NCBI GenBank assembly: GCA_029211085.1 | Contig: JARGFW010000009.1 | Coordinates: 4,830-56,300, forward strand | Reading direction: 5' to 3' | DNA: 51,471 nt | From: Deferrisomatales bacterium | GTDB lineage: Bacteria > Desulfobacterota > Deferrisomatia > Deferrisomatales > JARGFW01 | Part shown: piece after piece, positions 41,595-51,471 of the stretch | Position numbering within the stretch: position 1 is the first letter of the stretch | Layout of the letters: the number at the start of each line of letters is the position of its first letter | The notes under the pieces: generated by a model | Databases searched by the model: none | Seen by the model: only the letters and a program-made list of their open reading frames with translations | What the model was told of the DNA's origin: nothing | Position numbers and translations under genes: made by a program

Positions 41595-44303
41595 ATGGCG
41601 AAGTATCTGTACACCTTCGGAGGCAACGCGGCCGAGGGACGTGCCGACATGAAGAACCTGCTCGGTGGCAAAGGCGCCAACCTGGCCGAGATGTGCCAGC
41701 TGGGCATCCCGGTGCCCGCCGGGTTCACCATCACCACCGAGGTGTGCACCTACTACTACGACCACGACCGCACCTACCCCGAGAGCCTGGCCGGGGAGAT
41801 CGACCGGGCCCTGGAGCAGATGGCCGGGGTGATGGGGGCGACGTTCGGGGACGCCGCCGACCCGCTGCTGCTCAGCGTGCGCAGCGGCGCCCGCAAGTCC
41901 ATGCCCGGCATGATGGAGACGGTGCTCAACGTGGGGCTGTGCTCGGCCACCATCCCGGGCATGATCGCCCGCACCGGTGGCAACGAGCGCTTCGTGTACG
42001 ATGCCTACCGCCGCCTCATCATGATGTACGCCGACGTGGTGATGGAGAAGGCCGCCGGCGTCGAGGTCGCCGAGGGGGAGGGGATCCGCCATCAACTCGA
42101 AGAGCTGATGGAAGGGGTCAAGAAACAGCGGGGCTGCCAGGGGGACACCGACCTCACGGGCGCCGACCTCAAGGCCCTGTGCGAGGCGTTCAAGGCCCGG
42201 ATACACCAGGTGCTGGGCAAGCCATTCCCGGACGCCCCGCGGCAGCAGCTCGACGGGGCGGTGGGGGCGGTGTTCGGTTCCTGGAACGGCAAGCGGGCGA
42301 TCAGCTACCGGCGCATCGAGGGCATCCCCGACGAGTGGGGCACCGCCGTCAACGTCCAGGCCATGGTGTTCGGCAACCTGGGCGAGACATCGGCCACCGG
42401 GGTGGCGTTCACCCGCAACCCGGCCACCGGTGAGAACGTGTTCTACGGCGAGTGGCTGCCCAATGCCCAGGGGGAAGACGTGGTGGCGGGCATCCGCACC
42501 CCCGACGCCATAAACGCCGCGTCCAAGACCGAGACGAACGCCCACCTGCCCACCCTGGAAGAGGCGATGCCCGCTGCCTACCGGCAGTTGCTGGAGATTC
42601 GCGGGCGGCTTGAGACCCACTACCGGGACATGCAGGACGTCGAGTTCACCGTCCAGGACGGCCGCTTGTGGATGCTGCAGACCCGGGACGGCAAGCGCAA
42701 CGGCCCCGCCGCGGTGCGCATGGCGGTGGAGATGGCCGACGAGGGCCTGATCGCCAAGGCCGAGGCGGTGCTGCGGGTCAGACCCGACCAGCTCGACGAG
42801 CTGCTGCACCCCATGGTGGACCCGGCCTCCGAAGGCCGCGCCCGGCTGCTCACCAAGGGACTGCCCGCGGGACCGGGTGGCGCCCGGGGCACCATCGTGC
42901 TGACCTCCGACAAGGCCCAGGAGTTGGGGGGCGCCGGCGCCAGCGTGATCCTGCTGCGCACCGAGACCAGCCCCGAAGATGTGCACGGCATGCACGCCGC
43001 CCAGGCCATCGTCACCGCCAAGGGTGGTATGACCTCCCACGCCGCCCTGGTGGCCCGCGGCTGGGGCAAGACCTGTGTGGTGGGGTGCGGCAGCCTGGAC
43101 ATCGACGTGGCCGCCGGCACCGTCACCGTGGGGGACACGGTGCTGCGTGAGGGCGACGTGGTGACCGTCAACGGCACCCGCGGCGCCGTGTACGTGGGTG
43201 AGCTGCCGCTGATCGTCATCGACCCGGCGAAGAACCAGGTCATGTCCCGTTTTCTCGGCTGGTGTGACGAACTCCGTACCCTGGGTGTGCGCACCAACGC
43301 CGACCGGCCCGAAGACGCCGAGCAGGCGCGGCGCTTCGGCGCCGAGGGCATCGGTCTGTGCCGCACCGAGCACATGTTCTTCGGTGAGGAGCGCATCCGC
43401 GCGGTGCGCGAGATGATCCTGGCGGAGAGCGTCGAGGAGCGGGTGGTGGCGGTGGACAAACTGCTGCCGTTCCAGAGGGCCGATTTCAGGGGGCTGTTCC
43501 AGGCCATGGCGGGCCTGCCGGTCACCGTGCGGCTGCTGGACCCGCCCCTGCACGAGTTCGTACCCCATGAAGACGCGCTGCTCGTGGACCTGGCCCAGAC
43601 CATGGGGGTGGACGTTGATCAGGTGCGCGCCCGGGTGGAGCAGCTCAAAGAAGCCAACCCCATGCTCGGCCACCGGGGCTGTCGCCTGGGCATCAGCTAT
43701 CCCGAGGTCACCGCGATGCAGGCCCGGGCCATCCTCGAGGCCGCGGCGGAACTGCGGGCCGAGGGAGTGGACGCCCGGCCGGAGATCATGGTGCCCCTGG
43801 TGGGTACCGTTGGGGAACTGGCCGACCAGAAGGCGGTGATCCTGGAGGTGGCTGCGGCGGTGATGGCCGAAAAGGGCATCGCCGAGCTGCCGTTCCTGAT
43901 CGGCACCATGATCGAGGTGCCCCGGGCGGCGCTCACCGCCGATCAGGTGGCCGCGGAGGCCGAGTTCTTCAGCTTCGGCACCAACGACCTCACCCAGATG
44001 ACCTGCGGCTTCAGCCGCGACGACGCCGGCACCTTCCTGCCCCTGTACGTGAAGAAAGGTTTCTACGCTGCAGATCCGTTCCAGAGCATCGACCAGGCCG
44101 GAGTCGGCCAGCTGGTGACCATGGGCACCCAGAAGGGCCGCTCGGCGCGCCCCGGTCTCAAGGTGGGGGTGTGCGGCGAGCACGGAGGCGACCCCGACTC
44201 GATCCACTTCTTCCACGGTGCCGGTCTGGACTACGTGTCGTGCAGCCCGTTCCGGGTGCCGATCGCCCGCCTGGCTGCCGCCCAGGCCGCGATCAAGGGC
44301 TGA
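41595..44303 (+). CDS. ppdK: Pyruvate, phosphate dikinase
   Basis: A 902-residue enzyme that interconverts pyruvate, ATP and phosphate with PEP, AMP and pyrophosphate. It has the ATP-grasp N-terminal half (FGGNAAEGRADMKNLLGGKGANLAEM), the swivelling phosphohistidine GGMTSHAALVARGWGK (H482) and a C-terminal TIM barrel with GTNDLTQ and the catalytic Cys in CGEHGG (C860). AGGAGGGAG precedes the ATG. It is a common gluconeogenic or PEP-cycling enzyme in anaerobes and commonly follows glyS in Desulfuromonadia. Confidence 0.95.
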   Translation: MAKYLYTFGGNAAEGRADMKNLLGGKGANLAEMCQLGIPVPAGFTITTEVCTYYYDHDRTYPESLAGEIDRALEQMAGVMGATFGDAADPLLLSVRSGARKSMPGMMETVLNVGLCSATIPGMIARTGGNERFVYDAYRRLIMMYADVVMEKAAGVEVAEGEGIRHQLEELMEGVKKQRGCQGDTDLTGADLKALCEAFKARIHQVLGKPFPDAPRQQLDGAVGAVFGSWNGKRAISYRRIEGIPDEWGTAVNVQAMVFGNLGETSATGVAFTRNPATGENVFYGEWLPNAQGEDVVAGIRTPDAINAASKTETNAHLPTLEEAMPAAYRQLLEIRGRLETHYRDMQDVEFTVQDGRLWMLQTRDGKRNGPAAVRMAVEMADEGLIAKAEAVLRVRPDQLDELLHPMVDPASEGRARLLTKGLPAGPGGARGTIVLTSDKAQELGGAGASVILLRTETSPEDVHGMHAAQAIVTAKGGMTSHAALVARGWGKTCVVGCGSLDIDVAAGTVTVGDTVLREGDVVTVNGTRGAVYVGELPLIVIDPAKNQVMSRFLGWCDELRTLGVRTNADRPEDAEQARRFGAEGIGLCRTEHMFFGEERIRAVREMILAESVEERVVAVDKLLPFQRADFRGLFQAMAGLPVTVRLLDPPLHEFVPHEDALLVDLAQTMGVDVDQVRARVEQLKEANPMLGHRGCRLGISYPEVTAMQARAILEAAAELRAEGVDARPEIMVPLVGTVGELADQKAVILEVAAAVMAEKGIAELPFLIGTMIEVPRAALTADQVAAEAEFFSFGTNDLTQMTCGFSRDDAGTFLPLYVKKGFYAADPFQSIDQAGVGQLVTMGTQKGRSARPGLKVGVCGEHGGDPDSIHFFHGAGLDYVSCSPFRVPIARLAAAQAAIKG

Positions 44304-44305
44304 AC

Positions 44306-45523
44306 GTGCGGGGCGTCAGGGGGCACCGACGTCCCCTCGGCGGGGGAGTGGCCCGGCTGATTCTGCCGCTCGCCATCGCCGCGCTGTGCGGCGTCACCCC
44401 CGCTGCGGGGCTCATGGAGAGCGGGGTGGCGCGGCTGACCCGGGGGGCAGGTGTGGCCCAGAGCGGGTCGCGCCCCTGCGGCCGCTGTCACAGCTCCGAG
44501 TTTGCCCTCTGGTCGCAGCATCCCCACAGCCATGCCCTGATCGATCCCCAAACCGACCCCCGGCGGATCACCGCTCGGTGGGGACGACGGGTGCCCGGCT
44601 GGCGGGAGTACGTGGAGGGGCGCTTCCAGCGCGAGCAAGTGGTTCGCGCGTTCGGTGTGGGCTTCTACCAGGTGTACTTCCGCGCCGACCCCGATGGGCA
44701 CCGGCTGCTGCCCGCCTGTTGGCATCTGACGGAGCGCCGCTGGCTGCCCCTGCCCGCGGAACTGGCCCGGGTGGAAAAGGAAGGGGCGACCTGGGGGGAG
44801 CGCTGCGCGGGCTGCCACACCACCGGGTACCGGCCGGTGGAGCGCACCAGCGACGAGCTTAACGTGGGCTGCACGGCGTGTCACGGCGACGGGGCCGAGC
44901 ACCTGGCCAGTGAGGGCCGCACCCCGATGCTGCGCCCGGCTCTGCTGGAGCCGAAGCGCAGCGCCGAGGTGTGCGGCGCCTGCCACTCCCGCGGCATCGA
45001 CCCCGTCACCGGGGCGCCCTACGCGGCCCGTTTCCGCCCCGGCGCGGTGCTGGGCGACACCTTCCGGGTGATGGCAGCCACCCCCGAGGGCGACGCGTGG
45101 TTCTGGCCCGGTGGGGTGGAACGGCTGCCGTACATGGAGTACCAGGGGTTCCTGCAGAGCGCCCACTTCCGCGGCGGGCTGCGCTGCACCTCCTGTCACC
45201 TGCCCCACGGCTCCCAATACGGCAAGGCCCTGGTGCGCCGCACCGAGGAACTGTGCACCGAGTGCCACACTGGAGGGGGGGCGCGCGGCCCGGTGCACCT
45301 CCGGCACCCGGCCGGAAGCGCAGGTTGCGTGGACTGTCACATGGCGGTGGTGAACCCGGGCAGCGACTGGGTTCCGGTGCGAACCCATAGCCTGCGCTTC
45401 CTGGAGCCGAAACAGGCGCAGGCCACCGGCATGCCGTCCAGTTGCACCACCGCGGCCTGCCACGCCGATCGCGGCGCCGCCTGGGCGGCGGAGGTGGTGC
45501 GCGCCTGGCGACAGCCGCCGTAG
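44306..45523 (+). CDS. Multihaem (octahaem) c-type cytochrome
   Basis: A 405-residue periplasmic cytochrome. A signal peptide covers roughly the first 35 residues (hydrophobic ILPLAIAALCGV then AAG). Seven CxxCH motifs are visible in order (CGRCH, CAGCH, CTACH, CGACH, CTSCH, CTECH, CVDCH). An eighth, CTTAACH, is a CxxxxCH motif near the C-terminus. The spacing and the tail resemble the cytochrome c554/NrfA-like multihaem group. The start is GTG at 44306, three bases after the ppdK stop, with AGGG six bases before it; GTG at 44348 is an alternative that gives a shorter signal peptide. It may carry electrons to an outside acceptor or reduce a nitrogen or sulfur compound. Confidence 0.85.
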   Translation: MRGVRGHRRPLGGGVARLILPLAIAALCGVTPAAGLMESGVARLTRGAGVAQSGSRPCGRCHSSEFALWSQHPHSHALIDPQTDPRRITARWGRRVPGWREYVEGRFQREQVVRAFGVGFYQVYFRADPDGHRLLPACWHLTERRWLPLPAELARVEKEGATWGERCAGCHTTGYRPVERTSDELNVGCTACHGDGAEHLASEGRTPMLRPALLEPKRSAEVCGACHSRGIDPVTGAPYAARFRPGAVLGDTFRVMAATPEGDAWFWPGGVERLPYMEYQGFLQSAHFRGGLRCTSCHLPHGSQYGKALVRRTEELCTECHTGGGARGPVHLRHPAGSAGCVDCHMAVVNPGSDWVPVRTHSLRFLEPKQAQATGMPSSCTTAACHADRGAAWAAEVVRAWRQPP

Positions 45524-45622
45524 CCGACCCCTCGACTGTAGAAACCGCGCCGGCCGGCCGATGATAGGGGGAAGACGGGTACCCCCACCGGCCCCAGGGT
45601 GGGGCCGGGAGGCGAGGCGCGG

Positions 45623-47227
45623 ATGACCCCAGCACACCACGACGACACCCTGTTGCGCCGCCTCCTGTCCCTGGAGGCGCAGCCCGACCTCGCGTTTGCG
45701 GAGGGGGCACGCACCCTGTGCCACGCCGATGGCCTGGTGCTGCTCACCCCCACCGGCGCGGGCGACCATCGCGTCGCACTGTGCAGCGCCACGCCGGGCG
45801 ACGTCGAGGGCGCGGTCGCCGGAGCGACCGTGGACCCCGCCTCCCACCCCCTGCTGTTTCCCCTCAACGGCGCGTTCCACCTCCAGGTGGGCGACCTTTC
45901 CCCTGTCCCCCTGGCACAGTATTTTCCCGAAGCGCGTTGGTGCCTGGTGGGGGTCGGCGAGTCCTGGTCGTGTTGCGCCCTGTGGTTCGGCTCGGGGGCG
46001 CCCCCGGAGCCGGTCGTCGCCGATGCCCTGCTGGGCGGCCAACTGCTGCGCCTAATAGGGGATCGGGTCGGCGCCGCGGGGAACGGTTCCCAGGCCGCGG
46101 CGGCCGCCCTGACGCGCCTCTCCCACGAGTTCAAGACCCCCTTGGTAAGCGTCAAGGGCTACGCGGAGCTGATCCTGGACCAGGACGACGGCTCCCTGGA
46201 ACCCCGGGTGCGCGAGTGGGTGGCGCGCATCGCCGGCGGTGCCAACCGTCTGGCGGCCCTGTTCCGCAAGGCGACTGCCGAGGCCCGCACCGGCGACGCG
46301 GATTCCTACGAGGCGCGGCCGGTGGACCCGGCGGAGTGGGTGCGGCGCTGCGTCGAGGAGACGACGTCCCTGGCCGCTGCCCGGGGGCTGCAGTGGCAGT
46401 GGCACGCCGAGCCGGAACTGCCTTGGGTGCGTGTGGACCCGGAGGCCGCCCAGGATCTGCTGCTGGAACTGCTGCAGAACGCCGCCCGGGCCACCCCCGA
46501 CGGGGGACGCATCGCCGTCGAGGTGGCCGCGGCCCATCGCAACTTGCGCCCCGGGGTGCAGGTGAGCGTGCGCGACACCGGGGTGGGGTTCCCCGCTGGG
46601 GTCGGGGGCGAACCGCTCTTCGAACGCTTCACTACCTTGGCGCCGGTGCTCGCCCACCACAGCGGCGAGTTCGAGTACGGGGCGGCGGGCCTGGGGCTGG
46701 GTCTGGCGATGGCCCGGGGGGTGGCCCGTGCCCACGGGGGCGAGCTGTGGGCCGAGGGGCAGGGGCGCGACGAGGGGGCGCTGCCAGGGACGGTCTTCCG
46801 GGTGTGGCTACCCCGGGCCGAACCCGGCGTGGGGGAAGTGCAGGAGGGGGCGACCCCGGGGCGAGTCCTGCTGCTGGAGCCGGACAAGGAGCCACGTCAG
46901 ATCCTCGCCGCGGCCCTGGGCGAGAGCTACCAGGTGGTGGGCGTGGCCAGCGCGCTGGAGGCCCGGGAGGCCTGGGCCGAGGGCGAGTGGGCGGCGTGCA
47001 TCCTCGAACCCCGGGTGCCCGGCGGCGGGGTGGCCCTGGTGCAAGCGTTGCGCGCCGGGCCGGGGGCCAGGAACGCCGCCATCCTCACCTACTCCATCGG
47101 CACCGGGGCGGCCGAGACCGCCGCCTGGCGCGGTGCCGGTGCCGACTCCTGCATCGGCAAACCGGCCCGAACCCGGGTACTGCTGCAGCGTCTGCGCACG
47201 GTCAGGAACCGGCGAAACCGCCGGTAG
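45623..47227 (+). CDS. Soluble histidine kinase with degenerate C-terminal receiver
   Basis: A 534-residue protein without a membrane segment. Residues 1-150 are a GAF-like sensor. HisKA has [15 protein letters not shown] (H168) and the HATPase has [20 protein letters not shown] and [13 protein letters not shown]. From about residue 414 a receiver-like domain follows ([15 protein letters not shown]). In that domain the phospho-acceptor Asp is replaced by Glu ([11 protein letters not shown], about residue 462), while Thr and Lys (TYSIG, GKPA) remain. The Glu may mimic phosphorylation. GGGAGGCGAGG precedes the ATG at 45623. It ends 26 bases inside the convergent dut gene. The signal is unknown. 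Confidence 0.82.
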   Translation: MTPAHHDDTLLRRLLSLEAQPDLAFAEGARTLCHADGLVLLTPTGAGDHRVALCSATPGDVEGAVAGATVDPASHPLLFPLNGAFHLQVGDLSPVPLAQYFPEARWCLVGVGESWSCCALWFGSGAPPEPVVADALLGGQLLRLIGDRVGAAGNGSQAAAAALTRLSHEFKTPLVSVKGYAELILDQDDGSLEPRVREWVARIAGGANRLAALFRKATAEARTGDADSYEARPVDPAEWVRRCVEETTSLAAARGLQWQWHAEPELPWVRVDPEAAQDLLLELLQNAARATPDGGRIAVEVAAAHRNLRPGVQVSVRDTGVGFPAGVGGEPLFERFTTLAPVLAHHSGEFEYGAAGLGLGLAMARGVARAHGGELWAEGQGRDEGALPGTVFRVWLPRAEPGVGEVQEGATPGRVLLLEPDKEPRQILAAALGESYQVVGVASALEAREAWAEGEWAACILEPRVPGGGVALVQALRAGPGARNAAILTYSIGTGAAETAAWRGAGADSCIGKPARTRVLLQRLRTVRNRRNRR

Positions 47228-47657
47228 AGCCGAAGCCCCCCGCCCCCCGCGCCGTCTCCGTCAGGGCCTCCACCTCCCGCCATGTGGCCCGGGTCACCGG
47301 CGCCACCACCAGCTGGGCGATGCGGTCGCCCCGGCGCACGCGGAACGCCTCCTCGCCGTGGTTGATCAGAAGCACCCGGATCTCACCCCGGTAGTCGGCG
47401 TCGATCGTCCCCGGTGTGTTCACCAGGGTGACACCGTGGCGGGCCGCCAGCCCGCTGCGCGGCCGGATCTGCGCCTCGTACCCGTCCGGCAGGGCGATCG
47501 CCATTCCGGTGCCCACCCCCACCCGTTCTCCCGGTCGCACCTCGGCATCCTCCGCGGCCACCAGATCCATGCCGGCGCTGTGGGGCGTCTGGTAGGCTGG
47601 CAAAGGCAGTCCTGCACTGCCGGGCAAGCGCAGGATGCCAACGTCGATGGCGTCCAT
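47202..47657 (-). CDS. dut: Deoxyuridine 5'-triphosphate nucleotidohydrolase
   Basis: A 151-residue dUTPase that hydrolyses dUTP to dUMP and keeps uracil out of DNA. All five motifs are present: [33 protein letters not shown] and the C-terminal GGFGSTG. Length is typical of the trimeric type. Its 3' end overlaps that of the kinase gene on the other strand by 26 bases. The start lies 18 bases from a REP-like repeat. Confidence 0.96.
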   Translation of the reverse strand: MDAIDVGILRLPGSAGLPLPAYQTPHSAGMDLVAAEDAEVRPGERVGVGTGMAIALPDGYEAQIRPRSGLAARHGVTLVNTPGTIDADYRGEIRVLLINHGEEAFRVRRGDRIAQLVVAPVTRATWREVEALTETARGAGGFGSTGGFAGS

Positions 47658-47674
47658 CAGGCCGTTCTCCTCCC

Positions 47675-47712
47675 TCCCCCATGGGGGGACGTTGGAAAGG
47701 TTATGAAGGTTT
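47675..47712. repeat. Left REP-like repeat of the tyrosine transposase gene
   Basis: A CCCCC-AT-GGGGG palindrome (47676-47687), then ACGTTG and AAAGGTTATGAAGGTTT (47696-47712). The last 28 bases match the reverse complement of the right repeat at 25 of 28 positions. It includes the transposase stop codon. Confidence 0.7.
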
Positions 47713-48678
47713 CTCGGTGTCCTGCTCTGCCGACCGCGCCCGTTGCACGGCTTGCCACACCGCGGGGGCCGTTCGGCCGGTCCAGCGGGCGAGATTCGTG
47801 ATGGTTAGTCCTGCGTCTCGGTGAGCGCACAGGAAGAACGCTCCCCGCGCCCTGGTAACCCGTCGCTGCCGGGATGGCCCGAGGATCTCGTCTGCGCCCA
47901 CCTGCCAGGTGCGGCTCGTTTCACGCAACACCTCGTCCGCGGTGAGGGCGGGGCGCAACCGCTCGGTGTCGTCTTCATCGAGCAACTGCTCGACGAATGT
48001 TCCCGAGCCGAGCACCCGCGGGTCCCCCAACTCTCGCTCCTCCGGTTGGCGTCTGCGCAGAGCGTCCCACCCCCCCGTGCTGCGCACGACGCCTCCGCCG
48101 CGGAACTCCTCCCGTTGGCCTTCGTCGATGCCCATCGCCACGAATGCCCGGTACTGCCGGCGCGCCTCGGGCTTTTCCATCCCGAACCGCCCCAGAACCT
48201 CGTCTATATCCTGGCACGGCAGCTCGTGGGTGCCCAGCAGCACCGCGTGTCCCGTCCACGGGAACTCATCCAGTGCATCCAGCCCGACGACCAGCCCAGC
48301 TCGCAGGGGGTTCAAATGGACATATCGGACCAACTCCAATAGATACGGTTCCTCCTCGACAACGATGCTCCGGTACCGGTTCTGGAACAAATGCCCCTTG
48401 CGACTGTGCCGGCGGTTGTGCCAACCGGCATACCCCGTCATGAGGCGCCGCATCAGGTCCTTCAGGTGCAGGCCCCGGGGGCGCAAAACCAGGTGGAAGT
48501 GGTTATCTAGCAGGCTCCAGGCCAGCAGTTGGGCGTCGCCGGCGACGGTGATGCCAGCGAGTCGGTCCATGAACTGGTGCCGATCCCGGTCGTCTCGAAA
48601 GACGGGGCGACCCTCGATACCCCGGGCCATCACGTGCTGTACGACGCCAAGGACGTCCAAGCGAGCGGTTCGTGGCAT
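47701..48678 (-). CDS. REP-associated tyrosine transposase (Y1_Tnp) with C-terminal DnaA-like helix domain
   Basis: A 325-residue RAYT-type protein. The N-terminal TnpA-REP domain opens with [20 protein letters not shown], and has the HUH motif H60-F-H62 and the Tyr-containing [20 protein letters not shown] stretch, so the Y1 transposase catalytic core seems intact. The C-terminal 90 residues ([18 protein letters not shown], then [31 protein letters not shown]) look like a DnaA domain IV DNA-binding helix bundle. This extension occurs in some environmental RAYTs. Start at 48678 is chosen because the transposase domain begins there; the longer frame runs into repeats. Both ends sit within REP-like inverted repeats. 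Confidence 0.85.
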   Translation of the reverse strand: MPRTARLDVLGVVQHVMARGIEGRPVFRDDRDRHQFMDRLAGITVAGDAQLLAWSLLDNHFHLVLRPRGLHLKDLMRRLMTGYAGWHNRRHSRKGHLFQNRYRSIVVEEEPYLLELVRYVHLNPLRAGLVVGLDALDEFPWTGHAVLLGTHELPCQDIDEVLGRFGMEKPEARRQYRAFVAMGIDEGQREEFRGGGVVRSTGGWDALRRRQPEERELGDPRVLGSGTFVEQLLDEDDTERLRPALTADEVLRETSRTWQVGADEILGPSRQRRVTRARGAFFLCAHRDAGLTITNLARWTGRTAPAVWQAVQRARSAEQDTEKPS

Positions 48679-48713
48679 GCAGGGGAATCTAGCCGATTCT
48701 CCCAGGAGAGGCA

Positions 48714-48751
48714 AAACCTTTATAACCTTTACAGCGTCCCCACAGGTGGGG
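48714..48751. repeat. Right REP-like repeat of the tyrosine transposase gene
   Basis: Contains AAACCTTTATAACCTTT (48714-48730), ACAGCG, then a CCCCAC-AG-GTGGGG palindrome (48738-48751). It is an inverted copy of the left repeat. The palindrome-plus-conserved-flank design is that of REP elements acted on by RAYTs. Confidence 0.7.
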
Positions 48752-48782
48752 TGCAATCGCCGTGTTGGGGTGCAATCGCCGT
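48747..48782 (+). repeat. Two direct 17-base repeats (TGGGGTGCAATCGCCGT)
   Basis: Identical 17-base copies at 48747-48763 and 48766-48782, two bases apart. They lie at the outer edge of the right REP-like repeat and upstream of the HtrA gene. They may be a footprint of the element or protein-binding sites. Confidence 0.7.
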
Positions 48783-48851
48783 TGAAGGGGCGGGGCGCGG
48801 CCGTGTAAGCTAAATCAATCGTCGCCGCTGCCCTGTCCGAGGTCCGTCGCC

Positions 48852-50225
<1,374 letters not shown>

Positions 50226-50245
50226 AGCGCGTGGGGAGAAACCCT

Positions 50246-50644
50246 ATGGAAGCCAGACCGGACACCCATCGCAAGTCCATCGGTTACATCCTGTGGCTGT
50301 TCGGCTTCACCGGTGCCCACCGTTTCTACTACGGGCGGCCGGTGTCGGGCACGGTGTACTTCTTCACCCTGGGCCTGCTGGGAGTCGGCTGGCTGGTGGA
50401 CCTGTTCTTGATCCCGTCCCTGGACCGGCAGGCCGACCTGCGGTACCGGGCCGGCCCCATCGACTACACCCTGGCGTGGATCCTGCTCACCTTCCTGGGC
50501 CTGTTCGGGGTGCACCGGCTGTACCTGGGCAAGTGGGTCAGCGCGCTACTGTATTTCTTCACCGGCGGTTTGTTCTTGCTGGGCTATCTGTGGGACTTCT
50601 GGACCCTCAACGAACAGGTAAACGAGCGCAACGCGTCGCTTTGA
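50246..50644 (+). CDS. Tandem TM2-domain membrane protein
   Basis: A 132-residue protein with two TM2 units in a row. Each has the mark G-x-H-R-x-Y-x-G: GAHRFYYG and GVHRLYLG, each followed by a helical pair ending in W-x-D (GWLVDLFL and GYLWDFWTL). TM2 domains normally occur once; here the unit is duplicated. The role is unknown; many TM2 proteins are small inner-membrane proteins. GGGGAGAA lies a few bases before the ATG at 50246. It follows HtrA by 20 bases and may be in its operon. Confidence 0.8.
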   Translation: MEARPDTHRKSIGYILWLFGFTGAHRFYYGRPVSGTVYFFTLGLLGVGWLVDLFLIPSLDRQADLRYRAGPIDYTLAWILLTFLGLFGVHRLYLGKWVSALLYFFTGGLFLLGYLWDFWTLNEQVNERNASL

Positions 50645-50663
50645 GTGGCTTTGCGGTGGTTCC

Positions 50664-51353
50664 CTACCCGGACCCGGACGTCTCTCCACTGTCGAGAATG
50701 TGTACGCGGGGTGCCTCCGGGGGTTCATCGAAGACCTGCCAGCGTACCCCCTGGGGTGTTAACGCCACCACATCGAAGGGGGCGGCCACCGCCTCGTCGT
50801 GGGCGGCGATCTGGCGCAGGCCGGCCAGCACCACATCCCGCAGGGCGTCGCCGTCCGGCTGCCCGTTATTCACCGCCTGGGCGAGGCGGCCCTCCAACCC
50901 CAGGCGCCGGGGCGCGGTGAGCACCCGGGTCGCCCCCAGGGGGCGGTACGGGTCACCGTGTTCTTCCGAGGCGTGGAAGCGGAACCGGTAGCCGCCGTCG
51001 CCGTGCCGGCCGCCCAGCAGCACGTAGGAGCGCCGCAGGGCCTCGGGGTGGGCGGCGAACCAGCGCTGGCCCTGTTGCACGAACTGGCCGTACTCCTTCT
51101 GAAACACCGCCAGGGCGTAGCTCTCCAGTTCGTGCAGGGGCAGGGCACCGCGGCGGCGGAACAGCCGCGACAGCACCCGGCTGACCCAGATGCCCACCGC
51201 GGCGCCGCTGGTGGCCACCGCCGCCTGGGGCCCCAGGGGAAACAGCTTGCGCAACGTGTGCACGTCGCGCTCCCCGTCGCGGCGGGTCTCCACCCGCCGG
51301 TCCGCAGCCATCACCAGGCCGCCCTGCCACTGGCATGCGATCAGCTGCGACAC
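50664..51353 (-). CDS. Proteasome-fold Ntn-hydrolase family protein
   Basis: A 229-residue protein with a proteasome subunit-like / Anbu-like fold. The start SQLIACQWQGGLVMAADRRVETRRDG resembles the Ntn strand-turn followed by ADRR, as in Anbu and proteasome beta subunits. The chosen start is GTG at 51353, with AAGGAGG 11 bases upstream; a longer frame begins 11 codons earlier. With this start, Ser is residue 2, so removal of Met would expose Ser as an N-terminal nucleophile. The middle strand VVLAGLRQIAAHDEAVAAPFDVVALTPQ closes the fold. No partner proteasome genes are seen. Function is unknown. Confidence 0.62.
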   Translation of the reverse strand: MSQLIACQWQGGLVMAADRRVETRRDGERDVHTLRKLFPLGPQAAVATSGAAVGIWVSRVLSRLFRRRGALPLHELESYALAVFQKEYGQFVQQGQRWFAAHPEALRRSYVLLGGRHGDGGYRFRFHASEEHGDPYRPLGATRVLTAPRRLGLEGRLAQAVNNGQPDGDALRDVVLAGLRQIAAHDEAVAAPFDVVALTPQGVRWQVFDEPPEAPRVHILDSGETSGSG

Positions 51354-51430
51354 GCTGCCTTCTCCCTCCTTGTCCCCTCTGGCCACTCCCCGGTACCGGT
51401 GCCCGGCTCTGCCTGTTAGCAGCCCGTTGA

Positions 51431-51436
51431 TTTATA
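51431..51436 (-). promoter_or_regulatory. Possible -10 box of the Ntn-hydrolase gene
   Basis: Minus-strand TATAAA (from GGTATAAATC) matches 5 of 6 bases of TATAAT. No good -35 is at 17 bases. The gene starts about 80 bases further. Confidence 0.3.
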
Positions 51437-51471
51437 CCGTTTCCGCCAGAGCGGCATTCGCCAGCGGCAGA

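Overview
This GC-rich window has the gene content of a strictly or facultatively anaerobic, Gram-negative bacterium. The order recO - glycyl-tRNA synthetase alpha - beta - pyruvate phosphate dikinase, the multihaem cytochrome c, the B12-dependent ribonucleotide reductase and the FixCX/TRAP/UbiD catabolic genes fit a Desulfobacterota or Desulfuromonadia-like lineage (Geobacter or Deferrisoma relatives, for example). That placement is an inference from gene order and protein style; no 16S or marker search was possible.

Positions 3-25533 form one long plus-strand catabolic region. It holds an opine-dehydrogenase-family protein (cut by the window edge), a 3-hydroxyacyl-CoA dehydrogenase, a three-part TRAP transporter, a UbiD-type decarboxylase, a FixC/FixX pair that would pass electrons to quinone, and a split B12-dependent acyl-CoA mutase. 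After these come a HyuA/HyuB (ATP-dependent hydantoinase/oxoprolinase) pair, a three-subunit molybdenum hydroxylase, the YqeB maturation protein, a molybdate-type ABC transporter, an acyl-CoA synthetase, a MocA-type nucleotidyltransferase and YqeC. YqeB, YqeC and MocA beside a molybdenum hydroxylase is the known signature of a selenium-dependent molybdenum hydroxylase. A reasonable working model is anaerobic breakdown of an aromatic or N-heterocyclic acid: uptake by TRAP, CoA activation, hydroxylation to a lactam, ATP-driven ring opening by HyuAB, decarboxylation by UbiD, then beta-oxidation-like steps and a mutase. The substrate is unknown.

Positions 25631-34630 are mostly minus strand: a TolB-like lipoprotein, a DUF493 protein overlapping a small CxxC protein, nrdJ with a palindromic operator candidate in its promoter, a receiver protein overlapping a hybrid histidine kinase, a haem-binding EB_dh-type periplasmic protein, and a coiled-coil protein with its own promoter and terminator.

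Positions 34781-51353 are mostly housekeeping: nth, mgtE, recO, an enoyl-ACP reductase, glyQ, glyS, ppdK, an eight-haem cytochrome, a soluble histidine kinase with a degenerate receiver, dut, a REP-associated tyrosine transposase flanked by REP-like inverted repeats, an HtrA protease, a duplicated TM2 protein and a proteasome-fold Ntn hydrolase.

Two kinds of non-coding structure stand out. Heptamer (period-7) arrays occur at several intergenic sites, with a different unit at each, and two of them are built as facing inverted arms. Structured spacers also interrupt the catabolic region, notably at 6443-6694 and 15294-15608.
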